A DNA stretch of 64,000 nucleotides from the NCBI RefSeq assembly GCF_024139115.2, contig NC_085140.1, positions 331,449,953 through 331,513,952 on the forward strand. Direction: 5' to 3'. A program made the position numbers and the translations under genes. Shown here in pieces: positions 43,865 to 53,814 of this stretch. The DNA comes from Armigeres subalbatus. Taxonomy: Eukaryota > Arthropoda > Insecta > Diptera > Culicidae. The notes under the pieces are model-generated. The model did no database searches. It was not told the origin of the DNA and saw only the letters and a list, made by a program, of their open reading frames with translations. Numbering within the stretch: position 1 is the stretch's first letter; every line of letters starts with the position of its first letter.

Positions 43865-44152
43865 GCCGTTGTCGAACCAGAGACATGCGCGTCGATCGAT
43901 GTTTCAGCTTTTGATATAACCAAACGCAACGAGACACACTACTCTATCCTTCTTCAGCGCCGCCGCAGATGAAGCGTGTGGATGCGCACTGAATGGACCT
44001 CCACCAAAGCCGTTGTCGAAGCAGAGTCTCGCACGTCAACTGCAGTGTTTCGGCTTTTGAGACTGCCGAGCGCACCAGGACTTGCTGCTCTATTCGAATC
44101 AACAGCACCGATTCGGACGTGTGAATGCACTGAGCAAAACGAACCGGTGGAT
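43865..44152. repeat. Two tandem ~144-bp monomers in the LINE 5' UTR
   Basis: Monomers begin GCCGTTGTCGAA at 43865 and 44009 and share GTTTCaGCTTTTGA, CCgAgCGCA, CTACTCTAT-like and GCACTGA words in order. Tandem 5' monomers of this type can act as promoter units in LINEs, which is inference here. Confidence 0.6.
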
Positions 44153-44682
44153 AAATAATATTACTAACGACTGAGTGACTCGATCACGGGCGTGAGTGTG
44201 AAAGTATAACACCTTCTAGTACCACTAATAACTTTGTTGTTTTCAGTACTTTCTTCGTTTCTGGGCTGGATTTCGTAGTGAAGAAAACAATTTAGAATCA
44301 CTTTTGCACTTCAGCACGCTTGAAAAAAAGCTAAGCCAACAGTTGTGTTCCGTTTAGCAGAAAATGTTCTAGGGTTCACCAGGCACAAACTGACCGATTG
44401 AACGGGAAAACTCGCAAAAAAACCAAAATAAGATCACCACAAGATTTGCTGCGAATGAGTTAGACCGTTACGTTTTCATTTATATATATAGATTAGAATA
44501 AATGATTAAATATATACTGTCAAAATCAAATACATATCTGCAAGCAATAGTCGCAAAATTTCTAACAATCGACAAAAGTATGCATTAAAAAATTGAAAAC
44601 AATTTTCTCAAATTCATATAGAATAATTGGTGAGAATCATGTTAGGATATTCGTTCCTTCAAAAATTTTGGCTTAATTTGTA

Positions 44683-44819
44683 TCACTTGTCACGACTAAA
44701 ATCGAGTCAAGTATGAGACACTGTAGACTGCCTTATTATTGAGGTTGAAATCATATCTGTAAAGTAATAATCAAGTGGTGGAATAAATGGGATGGTACTA
44801 AATCGTCTTATGACAAGTG
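44683..44819. mobile_element. MITE family A, copy 4
   Basis: TCACTTGTC / GACAAGTGA ends with core GAGTCAAGTATGAGACACTG and GGTTGAAATC. Confidence 0.75.
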
Positions 44820-46597
44820 AAGACATTCCCCTAAACATCTCTAAATACTTCTTTTTCCCAGCACAATAGGCTGCATGTAAAAAAAATACCAGGAACAATT
44901 TTGATTCCGTTTTAAATAAATATCCAGGTATTTCGAGTTCAGAACAATAAAGTTATTTGCGGTTGCATGCAAAAAAAGCGTTAATGAATTCGTGAACTAA
45001 CGAGCTCACGTTTCTTCTTCAATAATGTCACTTATAGCTCGAGAAAACAGGAACAATATAATCATTTTATCGACTACCAGTACTGTTGCTCATACCCTGA
45101 TTTCTTTATTGACAATTTCCTTATTTTTTATGGAAAATTTTTAATTTTTCAGGAGGAGTTTCAATTTTAGTCGCGAAAAATTAATAAAGTGAATTTTATT
45201 TTATTATGATTAAGAGAATTTCAAGAAAGCAAAATCGAGCAGCGCCCAACAGTGTACAGCTTATCACCAACTGAGTTTATTCACTGACAAAACTTCCGTT
45301 CTACGCATAACTGTCCCATGTATATAGGAAATCCCAGCAAACATGGGACAAATATGCGTATGACGGCAGAAAAGCACCTCAAAACAAGCCAGAAATCCAC
45401 ATAATAAGTTATTTTCACTAAATTAATGATTTTGTGTGTGTTACTTCTACGTGAAGTTAAACGATTTACAATGATATGGATTATACAATGATATATACAA
45501 TGAATTTCCATATCAAAGTTATTTTCATTTTTTTATTATTATTTAGGACGCGTTTGCCATCATGACGATCCACATTTTTTTAAACTTCTTTATTAAGGTG
45601 TTTTTTTTTACTTTTAGTTCAACACCGCTGACGATCCAAATGAGCTTAGATTTTTTTTTCCTGTTCGGGTGTGCCACTGCGACCAGTTATTATTCTATTG
45701 TAGCATTCCCCGTATCCTTAGTGTTTAAGTGCATGTCGAATTACTCCATTACTTCAATAAAGTAGCAAATATTACTATTGAGAAGCAATGAAGTATCGGT
45801 TTCGATACAGTTCTTGTTTTATTTTCCCAAGAGTACATGACACGGTCCTGCTATTTAAACCCTTCACAGAGAGCAATCTCATTGCAGGCGCGCCCCTTAT
45901 CAAATCTTTCCTTGAGATAACAGAACAGTAATACTGTTAATTGGCCATGCATCGGAACCCTAGTCACATCCTTGCTTTGCTTCTAGAATATCACCAGTAA
46001 AGCTACAAACCCGGGATTTAGCTCCATCTACAAGACCATTTCAATCTGGAGAAGTTGTTCAGTAACAAGAATTTCCGTGTGTTCCTCGAACTACCATTGT
46101 TTACCAGTTCATGAAGAGTTAGTACATCTATAGAACCCTAACTCGAACTTTTTCCAGCAGTTAGTTCAGCCTAGGTCGATGGGCCCTGGTTTTATAACTA
46201 ATTGCTAGAAAATCTATTTCCTCTGCATACAACTTAGCCTCAAACGAGAGTAATTTGAGTCTTTCAACCATGTGCAGGGTAAAGTTAAGTTTGTTATAAT
46301 TCAAAAACTGCAATTGGTAGAGAGGACTAAATACGATAAATCCTTGAAATACCACAACTTATTGCCCTAGCTAGAAAAATGGATTAAGCTAGGGCTCGGT
46401 TTGATCTTACACCGTAAAACACTAGGTAAAAGTGATCTACCAACTTTACGGGATATGAGCTTAGATAGTTCAATACCAAATTTTCAAAACGACTTATCTG
46501 CTTTTGTGAACAAATATTCAAACGTCGATTTGACGAATCTAAAAGCCCGTGGGACACCTAGGTGAAGGCTTCTACTACCTGTTGATGATGTTAATTT
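44820..46597. other. AT-rich spacer with a small palindrome
   Basis: 45292-45369 is an inverted repeat (CTACGCATAACTGTCCCATG against CATGGGACAAATATGCGTAT) related to the element at 19017-20170. 45415-45475 shares CTAAATTAATGATTTTGTGT and GTTACTTCTACGTGAAGTTA with 51015-51062. No gene recognised. Confidence 0.5.
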
Positions 46598-46698
46598 GTG
46601 TGGGAGTGTTTTCAGTGCTGCATGAACACTAAGCTGCGTGGTGGCTATGTCCCAGTGGAGGACGTAATGTCAATAAGAAGAGAAGAAGAAGAAGAATG
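46598..46698 (+). mobile_element. Feilai-like SINE 3' end
   Basis: CATGAACACTAAGCTGCGTG, GGCTATGTCCCAGTGGAGGA, and GTAATGTCAATAAGAAGA with an AAGAAG tail match the 3' part of the SINE at 4308 in my memory of the family. Truncated at the 5' side; followed directly by MITE family B copy 3. Confidence 0.75.
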
Positions 46699-46699
46699 T

Positions 46700-46790
46700 G
46701 AAAGGCGTATTTTTGGACAAAGATTCAGAATATACAAAAATCTCACTTTGGCCAAAAATGTCACATTATGCAGTTTCTTAAACAAACGGT
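46700..46790 (-). mobile_element. MITE family B, copy 3 (truncated)
   Basis: Reverse complement of the first 90 bp of 20571-20932: ATGCAGTTTCTTAAACAAAC, TTGGCCAAAAATG, AGATTCAGAATATA. Confidence 0.8.
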
Positions 46791-46799
46791 TTGTTTGTT

Positions 46800-47917
46800 T
46801 CTGCTCGTGTAAAGGGGAATGCACATCAATTTTCTTTCGAACAAACGGTTGAACGCAAACAAGAATATTGCTGATTATAATAATTATCGTTTATCGTTTG
46901 CAGCGCAAAAACTTGTAAAAATAGATTTAGCATTCTGAAGTAAATCGAATAGCCAGTCGATGAAGATAATTCTCACTCTGCAGTTACGCTCCCATGATGC
47001 TCAGTGGAAAAATTACTAATTCAAGAGGCAAGAGCTCATCGGTTCAGCATGCTTCTTATCAATATATTGATTGCAGATTGAGACTCAGCTGGTCTCGCTT
47101 CACTTATCACAATACATTAGATGTCCGTTATAATTGTTCCGAGAAGTCAACTATCAAGCTGACCTCAATTGATCCGCTTCCGAGCCCACACCAGGGTAGT
47201 AACAGAAGCAGCAATTACTTGATTGAATCAATCATTTCACGGTTCCATCCGATGCCGCTCCCCGGAGCATGTCAATCATAGGATTAATACTACCGTTTAT
47301 GTCATATCAGAAGATGATTTTCTGCTCTTTTTCCACTTCAGTAAAATTACGAAAGAGCAGTTCTCATGCCTGTGTAACTTTGACAAAGATGAAATTAATT
47401 CGAATAGCACTTCTGTTCCTATTCTTAACGTTTATTACTCAACCGCATTTCAACCAAGTGAATCAAATTGTATGGGAAGATTGATTCTGAATATGGAATA
47501 TGCACACCCGCTGCTGGCATTTTTAGGTTCATATTACAATTACGATTCAAAAACATTTAAATTAAGTCCTTCTTTGTAGAATTGAACCACGAATAAATCG
47601 AGTGATTAAAATGTTTTGCAATTGATTAGTGCACAAGTTGATCCGGCAGTCGTTGTGAGAATTCGCGTTCTGAACTGAACTGTCAATTCGCATACGAGTC
47701 TATATTTGGGTTTTTCACAATTTTCTATTTTTTACTCGAAAAAATAAATTGTAAACACAAATTGTAGTGAAGCCATTGTGGCAGCTGTTTTTGGACTCTG
47801 TCGTAATTCACCTTAAGTTTGGCGGACACAAGCACAAACTAATTCATTTTTATATAAAAGAAGAAGAGAAGATAATAAGAAGAGAAGAAGAAAAAGAAAA
47901 AGATTAATGCGTAAAAA
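46800..47917. other. Spacer, nothing recognised
   Basis: The frame at 47223-47579 (118 codons) has mixed composition and no recognisable domain; I could not support it as a gene. A purine-rich AGAAGAAG tract precedes the Helitron. Confidence 0.45.
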
Positions 47918-48167
47918 TCTATATACATAAAAATGAATTTCTGTCTGTCTGACCCTTATAGACTCGGAAACTACTGAACCGATCGGCGTGAAAATTTACA
48001 TGCAGAGGTTTTTGGGGTCGGGGAAGGTTCTTAAGATGGTTTGAGACCCCTCCCCCTTTTGTAAAGGGGGGCTCCCATACAAATGGAACACACATTTCTG
48101 CTTAACTCGAGAACTAATCAGAGAATAAATCAATTTTAGGCGAAACAAAGTTCGTCGGGTCTGCTAG
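47918..48167 (+). mobile_element. 250-bp non-autonomous Helitron
   Basis: Starts TCTATATACATAAAAATGAA and ends GTTCGTCGGGTCTGCTAG, inserted between A and T. A GAAaCAAAGTTC hairpin sits 11 bases before the CTAG end. These are the standard Helitron features. The internal TGAATTTCTGTCTGTCTGAC and ACTACTGAACCGATCGGCGT are typical of arthropod Helitron-type repeats. A reversed part copy is at 61625-61790. Confidence 0.85.
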
Positions 48168-48371
48168 TATACAATAAGAAAAACCTAAAACAATAGCCGA
48201 AACTACTGCAGTGAGTGAGTGAACAATATGTTTATGAGGAGAGTTCTATACAGTTCTTCTTCACCTCCGCTTAGGCCTCAAACCATGTTTAACCGTACAT
48301 TTTAATTAATTGCATATTATTCGGCAACTCGGCCGTACGAAAACCATTTTTTTGTTAAATATCTTGGCTGT

Positions 48372-48546
48372 GTTTGAAATGGACAAATTGATATGAAATT
48401 TGCGAAAAAGAATCCACGTGTCTTGGAGGGACTCGAACCCTCAACCTCCTACTAGGAGGTAGGAGTAGGAGGTTGAGGGTTCGAGTCCCTCCAAGACACG
48501 TGGATTCTTTTTCGCAAATTTCATATCAATTTGTCCATTTCGAAAC
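48372..48546. repeat. 175-bp palindrome with tRNA-like arms
   Basis: Arms of about 82 bp are almost perfect inverted copies around a 10-bp spacer (48454-48463). Each arm carries a tRNA 3'-half: GAGGGTTCGAGTCCCTC (T stem-loop with B-box GGTTCGAGTCC) followed by CAAGACA, then GATTCTTTTTCGCAAATTTC. A TTTTT run follows the tRNA-like part, as a pol III terminator would. No complete tRNA D-arm or anticodon loop can be drawn, so it is not annotated as a tRNA gene. Confidence 0.85.
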
Positions 48547-48549
48547 ATA

Positions 48550-50190
48550 TGCTGTGCATTTCGTACATTTTAGTTTTGTGGTTCGGTCGTGGACACCCTT
48601 GAAAATCCGGCTAATAATGAAGAATAACAAATGAAATCCACCCAGTTTCAAAGAAAAATAGTATTTTATTAGTTTTAATTGTCATGAAACAATAAAAAAA
48701 CTAGATTAATCCAACTAGCAGTGATGATGCCTTTCTTATGCAGGGTAACGAAAATAATCACTTAAGAAAGGTCAAAAATAGCACTTCAGGAAGTTGGATT
48801 TAACTTTTTCCACCAATTTACATATATTGCATTCATTTAAATAATTTGTTAACAACTTCGGAAGGCAATGTCTAAAAGGTCCAATAGTAAATGGAAACAA
48901 TGACTGTTTGTATTCCCCGTCGAAAGCAACTTGTTGCGTGTACATCGGTCAACGCTTAGTTCCAAAAAGCGCATATACAATGGTTAAATGCGCCTTAAAA
49001 AAAACAAATTAATAACAAAACTTATTACAATAAATTATGACTGAATAATACGAAGAAAATACATAAAAATAAGTTTGTTGATATGTTTGTTGATAAACTC
49101 AGTAATATTGAACGATTTGTCAATAAAGAGAGGGTGCCCATAACCGAACCAATAAGGGTGCCCACAACCGAATTTAGCAGCGTTTCAGGAAAGTGATGAA
49201 AAAATGTTCGAGCTGAAATTTTGATGGCAATCGTTAATGAACCACAAAATAGACTAAATTTACCGTATGAATACGCATTAGAACTCACTTTTTCAATTCA
49301 ATCACACCATTTTATGACACTTTGAAAAAGGTCAAACAAAATTTTCGTGTTGATTTTAATGTAGAAAAAAAAAATTGTTCATAGTTCAAAGTAGAGGTGT
49401 CTATCTAGTTCGGTATTCTGCACAAAACATCATGTTTCGATAGCAAATGAATGACAGATGTCAGAATAACAGTATCTGCTTTCTGTCAAAAGATACTTGG
49501 GGGTGACCACAACTGAACGGTGCCCACAACCGAATCACTTCCCTTATTAATAGCATTGGTCTAAAAGAGCCGTCACTATATTTTCTTGCTAATCAGCCTT
49601 AACATAATATTCTGTCATTTCACTTAGTTTTATTTTCCCAAATTTCATCACTCAAGAACTGCATGTTGTCACTAGAATATTTCCCCTTTTCTCGTCTGTT
49701 CTGTGGTATGAATGAATATAATGTAGTGCACACGAAGAACGAGAACAAACACGTGGTTGTGGTGTTATGTCACTCGGAACGGCGCGCCGAAACGGCGACA
49801 ATGGTTGGTTCGAATCGAATGATGATTAATCTTCTGGCTGCAAATCAGTTCACCGATTCATATAACCCTTGGTTGAAATTGTACATGTAGTCATTTTTCT
49901 TCTGAAGTACTGTTATCGTTGACAATCTATAAAGGAGGTATATATTTGAATTTTCATTGAATGTTATTTTTAATTTGATGAACTTGTTTACATTAAGATT
50001 ATTTCACATGAATCAAGAAAACTAAATACAAATTAAACGAGAATTCGAAATCAAGCGCACGCATTATCGTGACAGAAAACTAAACATAGGAGCTCTGAAT
50101 TTCCATACCGCGTATTGAACGATTTGTAAACAAAAATCATCATTTCATTATAGAAATCAAGGCTAATGCGACGCGACGTTTTGGTCTTCG
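48550..50190. other. Spacer with GGTGCCCACAACCGAA direct repeats
   Basis: GGTGCCCATAACCGAA, GGTGCCCACAACCGAA (about 49131 and 49147) and again near 49519, with a related GTGACCACAACTGAA near 49503. They may bracket an old element at about 49120-49545. No gene recognised. Confidence 0.5.
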
Positions 50191-50196
50191 GAATTA

Positions 50197-50566
50197 CAGT
50201 CGCCTCTCCACATCTCGATATTGAAGGGACCATCGAGATAGGGAGAGATCGAGGAATGGAAGGAAAATTGAAATGGGTACTAGATCCCAAAAAGATCGTT
50301 GCTATGAAAAACGACAACAAAACAAATGTCGTTTCCTGTTGTTGATGTGTTTGTTATTGTCCAAAGATGGTCTAGTAGCCTAAAAATTTGAACATATCGA
50401 CATAGGGAGAGTGAATCCTGAACAAAATATGATCAAAACACATCGAGATAGGGAGGTTATCGAGATGTAGAATGCCCAAATGTATGTAGATTGAAGGGAC
50501 TGAGGAAACCATCGACATAGGGAGATATATCGAGACATAGAACATCGAGATGTAGAGAGTCGACTG
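50197..50566. mobile_element. 370-bp TIR element with CATCGAGATAGGGAG repeats (TSD TA)
   Basis: Ends CAGTCGCCTCTCCACATCTC and, reversed, CAGTCGACTCTCTACATCTC, flanked by TA (50195-50196, 50567-50568). The word ATCGAGATAGGGAG or ATCGACATAGGGAG recurs at least five times inside. TIR and TSD fit a Tc1/mariner-pogo MITE. Confidence 0.85.
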
Positions 50567-50568
50567 TA

Positions 50569-51106
50569 ATTTATAGCACGATAATGTACACACGATAGTA
50601 TTTCTAATAGGAAAACCTGACCATTTACAATGGTGAAAAATTTTATCGGATTTTCCGTCGCATTCGCGAAGTCGAAGCAAATTCTGCTCTTCCCTCCTAT
50701 GGGAAATCGCATTGCTATCTGTCAGAGTTTGAGTGAAACATGGCCGCCACCTCCTCCTCTCTGTTGCTCTATTGTAAAAACCCATAAAGAACTGTCATTG
50801 TTTGTGTGAAGAATTTTGCTTCGACTTCGCGAATACGGAAACAACAACGGATAACTTATTTTCAAAAATTAGAGCGGAGTTCATTCCAACTTATGCGTGG
50901 CGGTTGTTACCTGGGCGTTCTTCTTCACGCAGCAAAAATTCGTAAGGTTAAACTAAAAAACTAAATTGCTGATTTCATTAACAAATCAAATGATTGCACC
51001 AACAAGATTTGATTAACTAAATTAATGATTTTGTGTGTGTTACTTCTACGTGAAGTTAAACGATAAATGATATGGAAATGCTAATATCATCTTCCAAACT
51101 TAGAAG
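50569..51106. other. Spacer, nothing recognised
   Basis: Antisense frames at 50372-50785 run into the neighbouring element and show no domain. Confidence 0.45.
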
Positions 51107-51108
51107 TA

Positions 51109-51929
51109 GGGTAAGACGGTTTAATATGCCCCCCCTAAGGAAACTTCTTAATAACTTTTTACTTTTCAACGCAATTTATGCAAACTTTGTGTTATTTGGT
51201 AGTCCAGGAAGTCGAAAATGCATTGCCGTGAGTAGTCATATAAAAATATTACAGATTACACGTAATAAAGCTTTTCTGAAAAGTCGTGAAAAAATGAATT
51301 TTAAATGGTGCCAGGGCAATACGCCCCACCTCAACCAAAGACGCTTCATAGCCCTTCATTAGTATTTCATCAATCCCATAATAAAAAGGCTACAAACCCC
51401 AAAGACGCTTGACATTAAAAAACCAACATAAGTCCATTTAAGCAGGTGTGAATTACTTTTCTATATTTTCCATACAATTTGGAAGCAACTGCTGCAGGCT
51501 CGCTGCGCTTGTGTCCAGTTGGTAAGGACATATCGTCCTGCCTACACTGGGGCGTTTTGGCCAGTGAAACATGTTTTCGAAAATCGTTACATTTTTGAAG
51601 ATGGAAGCAATTTTATATCTTATTAACCACTGAGAAAAGTTATTTTGTTGCCCAACTGAGTGTTCCGGTGCAAGTTTTGCGGACAGTATGCCAGAGTCCC
51701 TCCAGAATGTTGAGCAAACAAACATGAAAAGTTACATCAAAACTGTAACTTTTTGTATTTTGCTATTATTTTCATTTCGTAATACAAAAATACTTCCACA
51801 TTCACATAGTATGGTGGGTTTACAAATACTTATAGGTACCAACTGATTTTGACCCTTAATTAGTTATAGTTTTCTAGAAATCAAAGGGGGGCGTTTTGGC
51901 CAGGTGGGGCGCATTATACCGTCTTACCC
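51109..51929. mobile_element. 821-bp TIR element with GGCCAAAACGCCCC sites (TSD TA)
   Basis: Ends GGGTAAGACGGTTTAATATG and, reversed, GGGTAAGACGGTATAATGCG, with TA at 51107-51108 and 51930-51931. GGGGCGTTTTGGCCAG occurs near 51550 and 51893 and GGGCAATACGCCCCACC near 51314. No transposase recognised. Confidence 0.85.
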
Positions 51930-51931
51930 TA

Positions 51932-52349
51932 CATGTTCATGATAGAATTAGAGGCGAAAGTATAGAATTGATAGTTCCGTTAGGATACGGCAGGCATGAA
52001 GAATGTTTTTATAGAAGTCGATTTGAAAGCAAGCGGAGGGCAATATTTGTGATGGCACATATCACACGACCTTCCTTCTGCCAAGCTCCCGTATGAAGGG
52101 GGAGGGAAGAATATCAGTGTGGAAGCTGATATATCTCCACTGGCCAATTGAGAGTTCATTACTAGTTTGCACTAAACGACTGCAAGAACGGCTCGCCAAA
52201 TATCATGCGTCTCCACAAGTTGGGTGCAGGCTGATTTTTTGCCTTTCTCATACAAAGTTGTACCGAAAGGCTATCATTTCACTCCAGAATCGAATCACTA
52301 TCAAAGAAGCAAGAACATGAAACTGCAATTGAAAAATTACTGTGGGACA
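51932..52349. other. Spacer between two TIR elements
   Basis: No gene or repeat end supported; the short frames at 51896-52320 overlap element ends. Confidence 0.45.
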
Positions 52350-52351
52350 TA

Positions 52352-53502
52352 CAGGGTGCAGCAGAAAAAAAAAATGCGAAAATTGGTTCTATTTCTTTTA
52401 AATCCCATTTGAACTGCTCCAAGCAATAATCTCAACATTTTCGAGTGCAAAGGTCCTTTCAAACAAATTTACTGAATATGTGCTTTATTTCTATTAATAA
52501 TATCATCAAGACTACACCGGAGCTATAACACGCCTTGCATATCTTGTCCTCCGACAGCCATGTGCATGTTATCCTTTAAAATACCTACTAATAAACAATT
52601 CGGTGTTGATTATAACACCAACATCAATGAAAACAGACGGTAGTCAAACCGTTGGATGCCCCCAAGCCAAACATCATGACACCAGCCGGATCGGATTGTT
52701 TTACAATTTAAACTTCACTTTCTCCAGAACATCCGTAGTTTTCTTTGGTGAAATTAACCAGTTCGTGCGGCCGTTGGCGTCACCATCGGTGCTGAAGCTT
52801 TCGCGTCGGAAAACAGGATTATAATTTTTCTTTTCTTCAACAAAGACAGCAATCTTTTTGAACGAGTTACTCGTAGTTCCTATACATGCAAGTTTTCTTT
52901 GATTGTTTTCGCATGGATTTCTCAGAAATTTTGACTTCCTTGGCAATGTTTCTGGTGGAACGCACCAGGTTGCGAGCAATTTTTCCACGACCCGATTTGA
53001 TCACGTTTGGCATACGTGCAAATCTCGGACGTCCACTTTCCGGCTTCCGCTGCTTAGACCCATCATGCAGAGACATTTTAAGGCAATCAACTGTGGCAAA
53101 AAAGCCATTCTACCACCACAGCAATCTCATTCGGCGTCTTCCGGGCGAGCAACAAACTAGTAATCACTTCTTTTGGGTACATTTTTACAAATTCGCAATA
53201 CAACAATTACAATCTCGCGGTGCGGCATTTGAAAGTAAGAGATCGTTCAAAATTACATCCATCGTTTTTCGCATTTTCAATCCTCTCCCCTCTTGTCACA
53301 ATCTGTCACAAATCACTGTCCCCCCTCCCTCCCCCTGTACGTACATGTTTTTTACATATGCGATGTTTTCGGGATTTGGGCACGGAAAATCAAAATCCCG
53401 GTCCCATTTAAAATGCACAGGGACCAAAATCCGGCGGAAAATTTTCCCGAGGTGTAAGGTAGGTAGTTTAAACATTTTCGCATTACTTTCTGCCGCACCC
53501 TG
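52352..53502 (-). mobile_element. Full-length, decayed Tc1/mariner-type transposon (TSD TA)
   Basis: TIRs CAGGGTGCAGCAGAAAAAAA and, reversed, CAGGGTGCGGCAGAAAGTAA, with ATGCGAAAA next inside both; TA on each side (52350-52351, 53503-53504). The minus strand carries broken transposase: MSLHDGSKQRKPESGRPRFA and RMPNVIKSGRGKIARNLVRS, then TRNIAKEVKISEKSMRK (helix-turn-helix DNA-binding part), then GLGASNGLTT and FIDVGVIINTELF from the catalytic part. Many stops and frameshifts remain. Length 1151 bp is close to the 1.2-1.3 kb of active mariner-type elements. Subfamily (maT/DD37E-like) not decided. Confidence 0.85.
52430..53080 (-). pseudogene. Tc1/mariner-type transposase, broken
   Basis: An enzyme that would cut and paste the element at TA sites. 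The best-preserved part is the paired-like DNA-binding region (53076-52867). The catalytic domain is fragmentary; no intact D-D-D/E triad can be assembled from what is seen. The plus-strand 213-codon frame at 52886-53527 is a shadow of this gene and the left TIR region. Confidence 0.8.
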
Positions 53503-53504
53503 TA

Positions 53505-53600
53505 GGGTCTGTTCACAAATTGTGTAACGCAAAAATCCGAGTTTTTGACCCCCTCCCTCCCCTAGTAATAAAAACGAACAGTGGGTAATGTCTGTGACAT
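53505..53600. mobile_element. Left end of a GGGTCTGTTCACAAATT MITE
   Basis: GGGTCTGTTCACAAATTGTG, then TAACGC and a C-rich CCCCCTCCCTCCCC tract. The matching inverted end is at 57266-57290. The element starts at the TA that also ends the mariner-type element. Confidence 0.7.
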
Positions 53601-53777
53601 AACCGCGAAGTGGACGTAGGACTTGACTTGATCATGCCTTTGAAGATGTATAATATATCCAAATCTCTCACGTATAAAAAATCGTAACAGCCCAAACGTT
53701 ATTATAACAACTTTCGTGAGCAATTTAGTAAAAAAAAAACTATCTCAAAAAGAAAAGCCATCAATCGATTTTTCATC
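53595..53777. repeat. Inverted repeat, left member (partner 55080-55266)
   Basis: GACATAACCGCGAAGTGGAC, AGCCCAAACGTTATTATA, TTGCTCACGAAA-type words and CATCAATCGATTT recur reversed at 55080-55266. Arms are about 185 bp and enclose unit A. Confidence 0.8.
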
Positions 53778-53814
53778 TAATAGTGGAATTTTTTGTAATG
53801 TATTTCATTATATG

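Larger units (their letters stand above)
38726..44450 (-). mobile_element. Nearly complete CR1/jockey-group LINE with PHD-finger ORF1
   Basis: Minus-strand order: 5' UTR with two tandem monomers, ORF1 (43696-42439), ORF2 with endonuclease and RT (42514-38859), and a 3' end of ATAAATAAATAAATAAA type (38726-38750). The RT carries an inserted MITE (39649-40307). A PHD finger in ORF1 and single-chain EN-RT ORF2 suggest the CR1 clade (relatives of Anopheles Q/T1). The 5' boundary is approximate and TSDs were not found. Confidence 0.8.

Noticed and set aside
47223..47579. 118-codon frame as a possible host gene
   Set aside because: No domain, no splice context and no promoter could be supported.
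48419..48505. Candidate tRNA gene
   Set aside because: The T arm and acceptor strand are good, but no D arm or anticodon stem can be drawn; the pairing is that of the palindrome itself.
52886..53527. 213-codon plus-strand frame
   Set aside because: Runs antisense across a transposase remnant and a TIR; no recognisable domain of its own.
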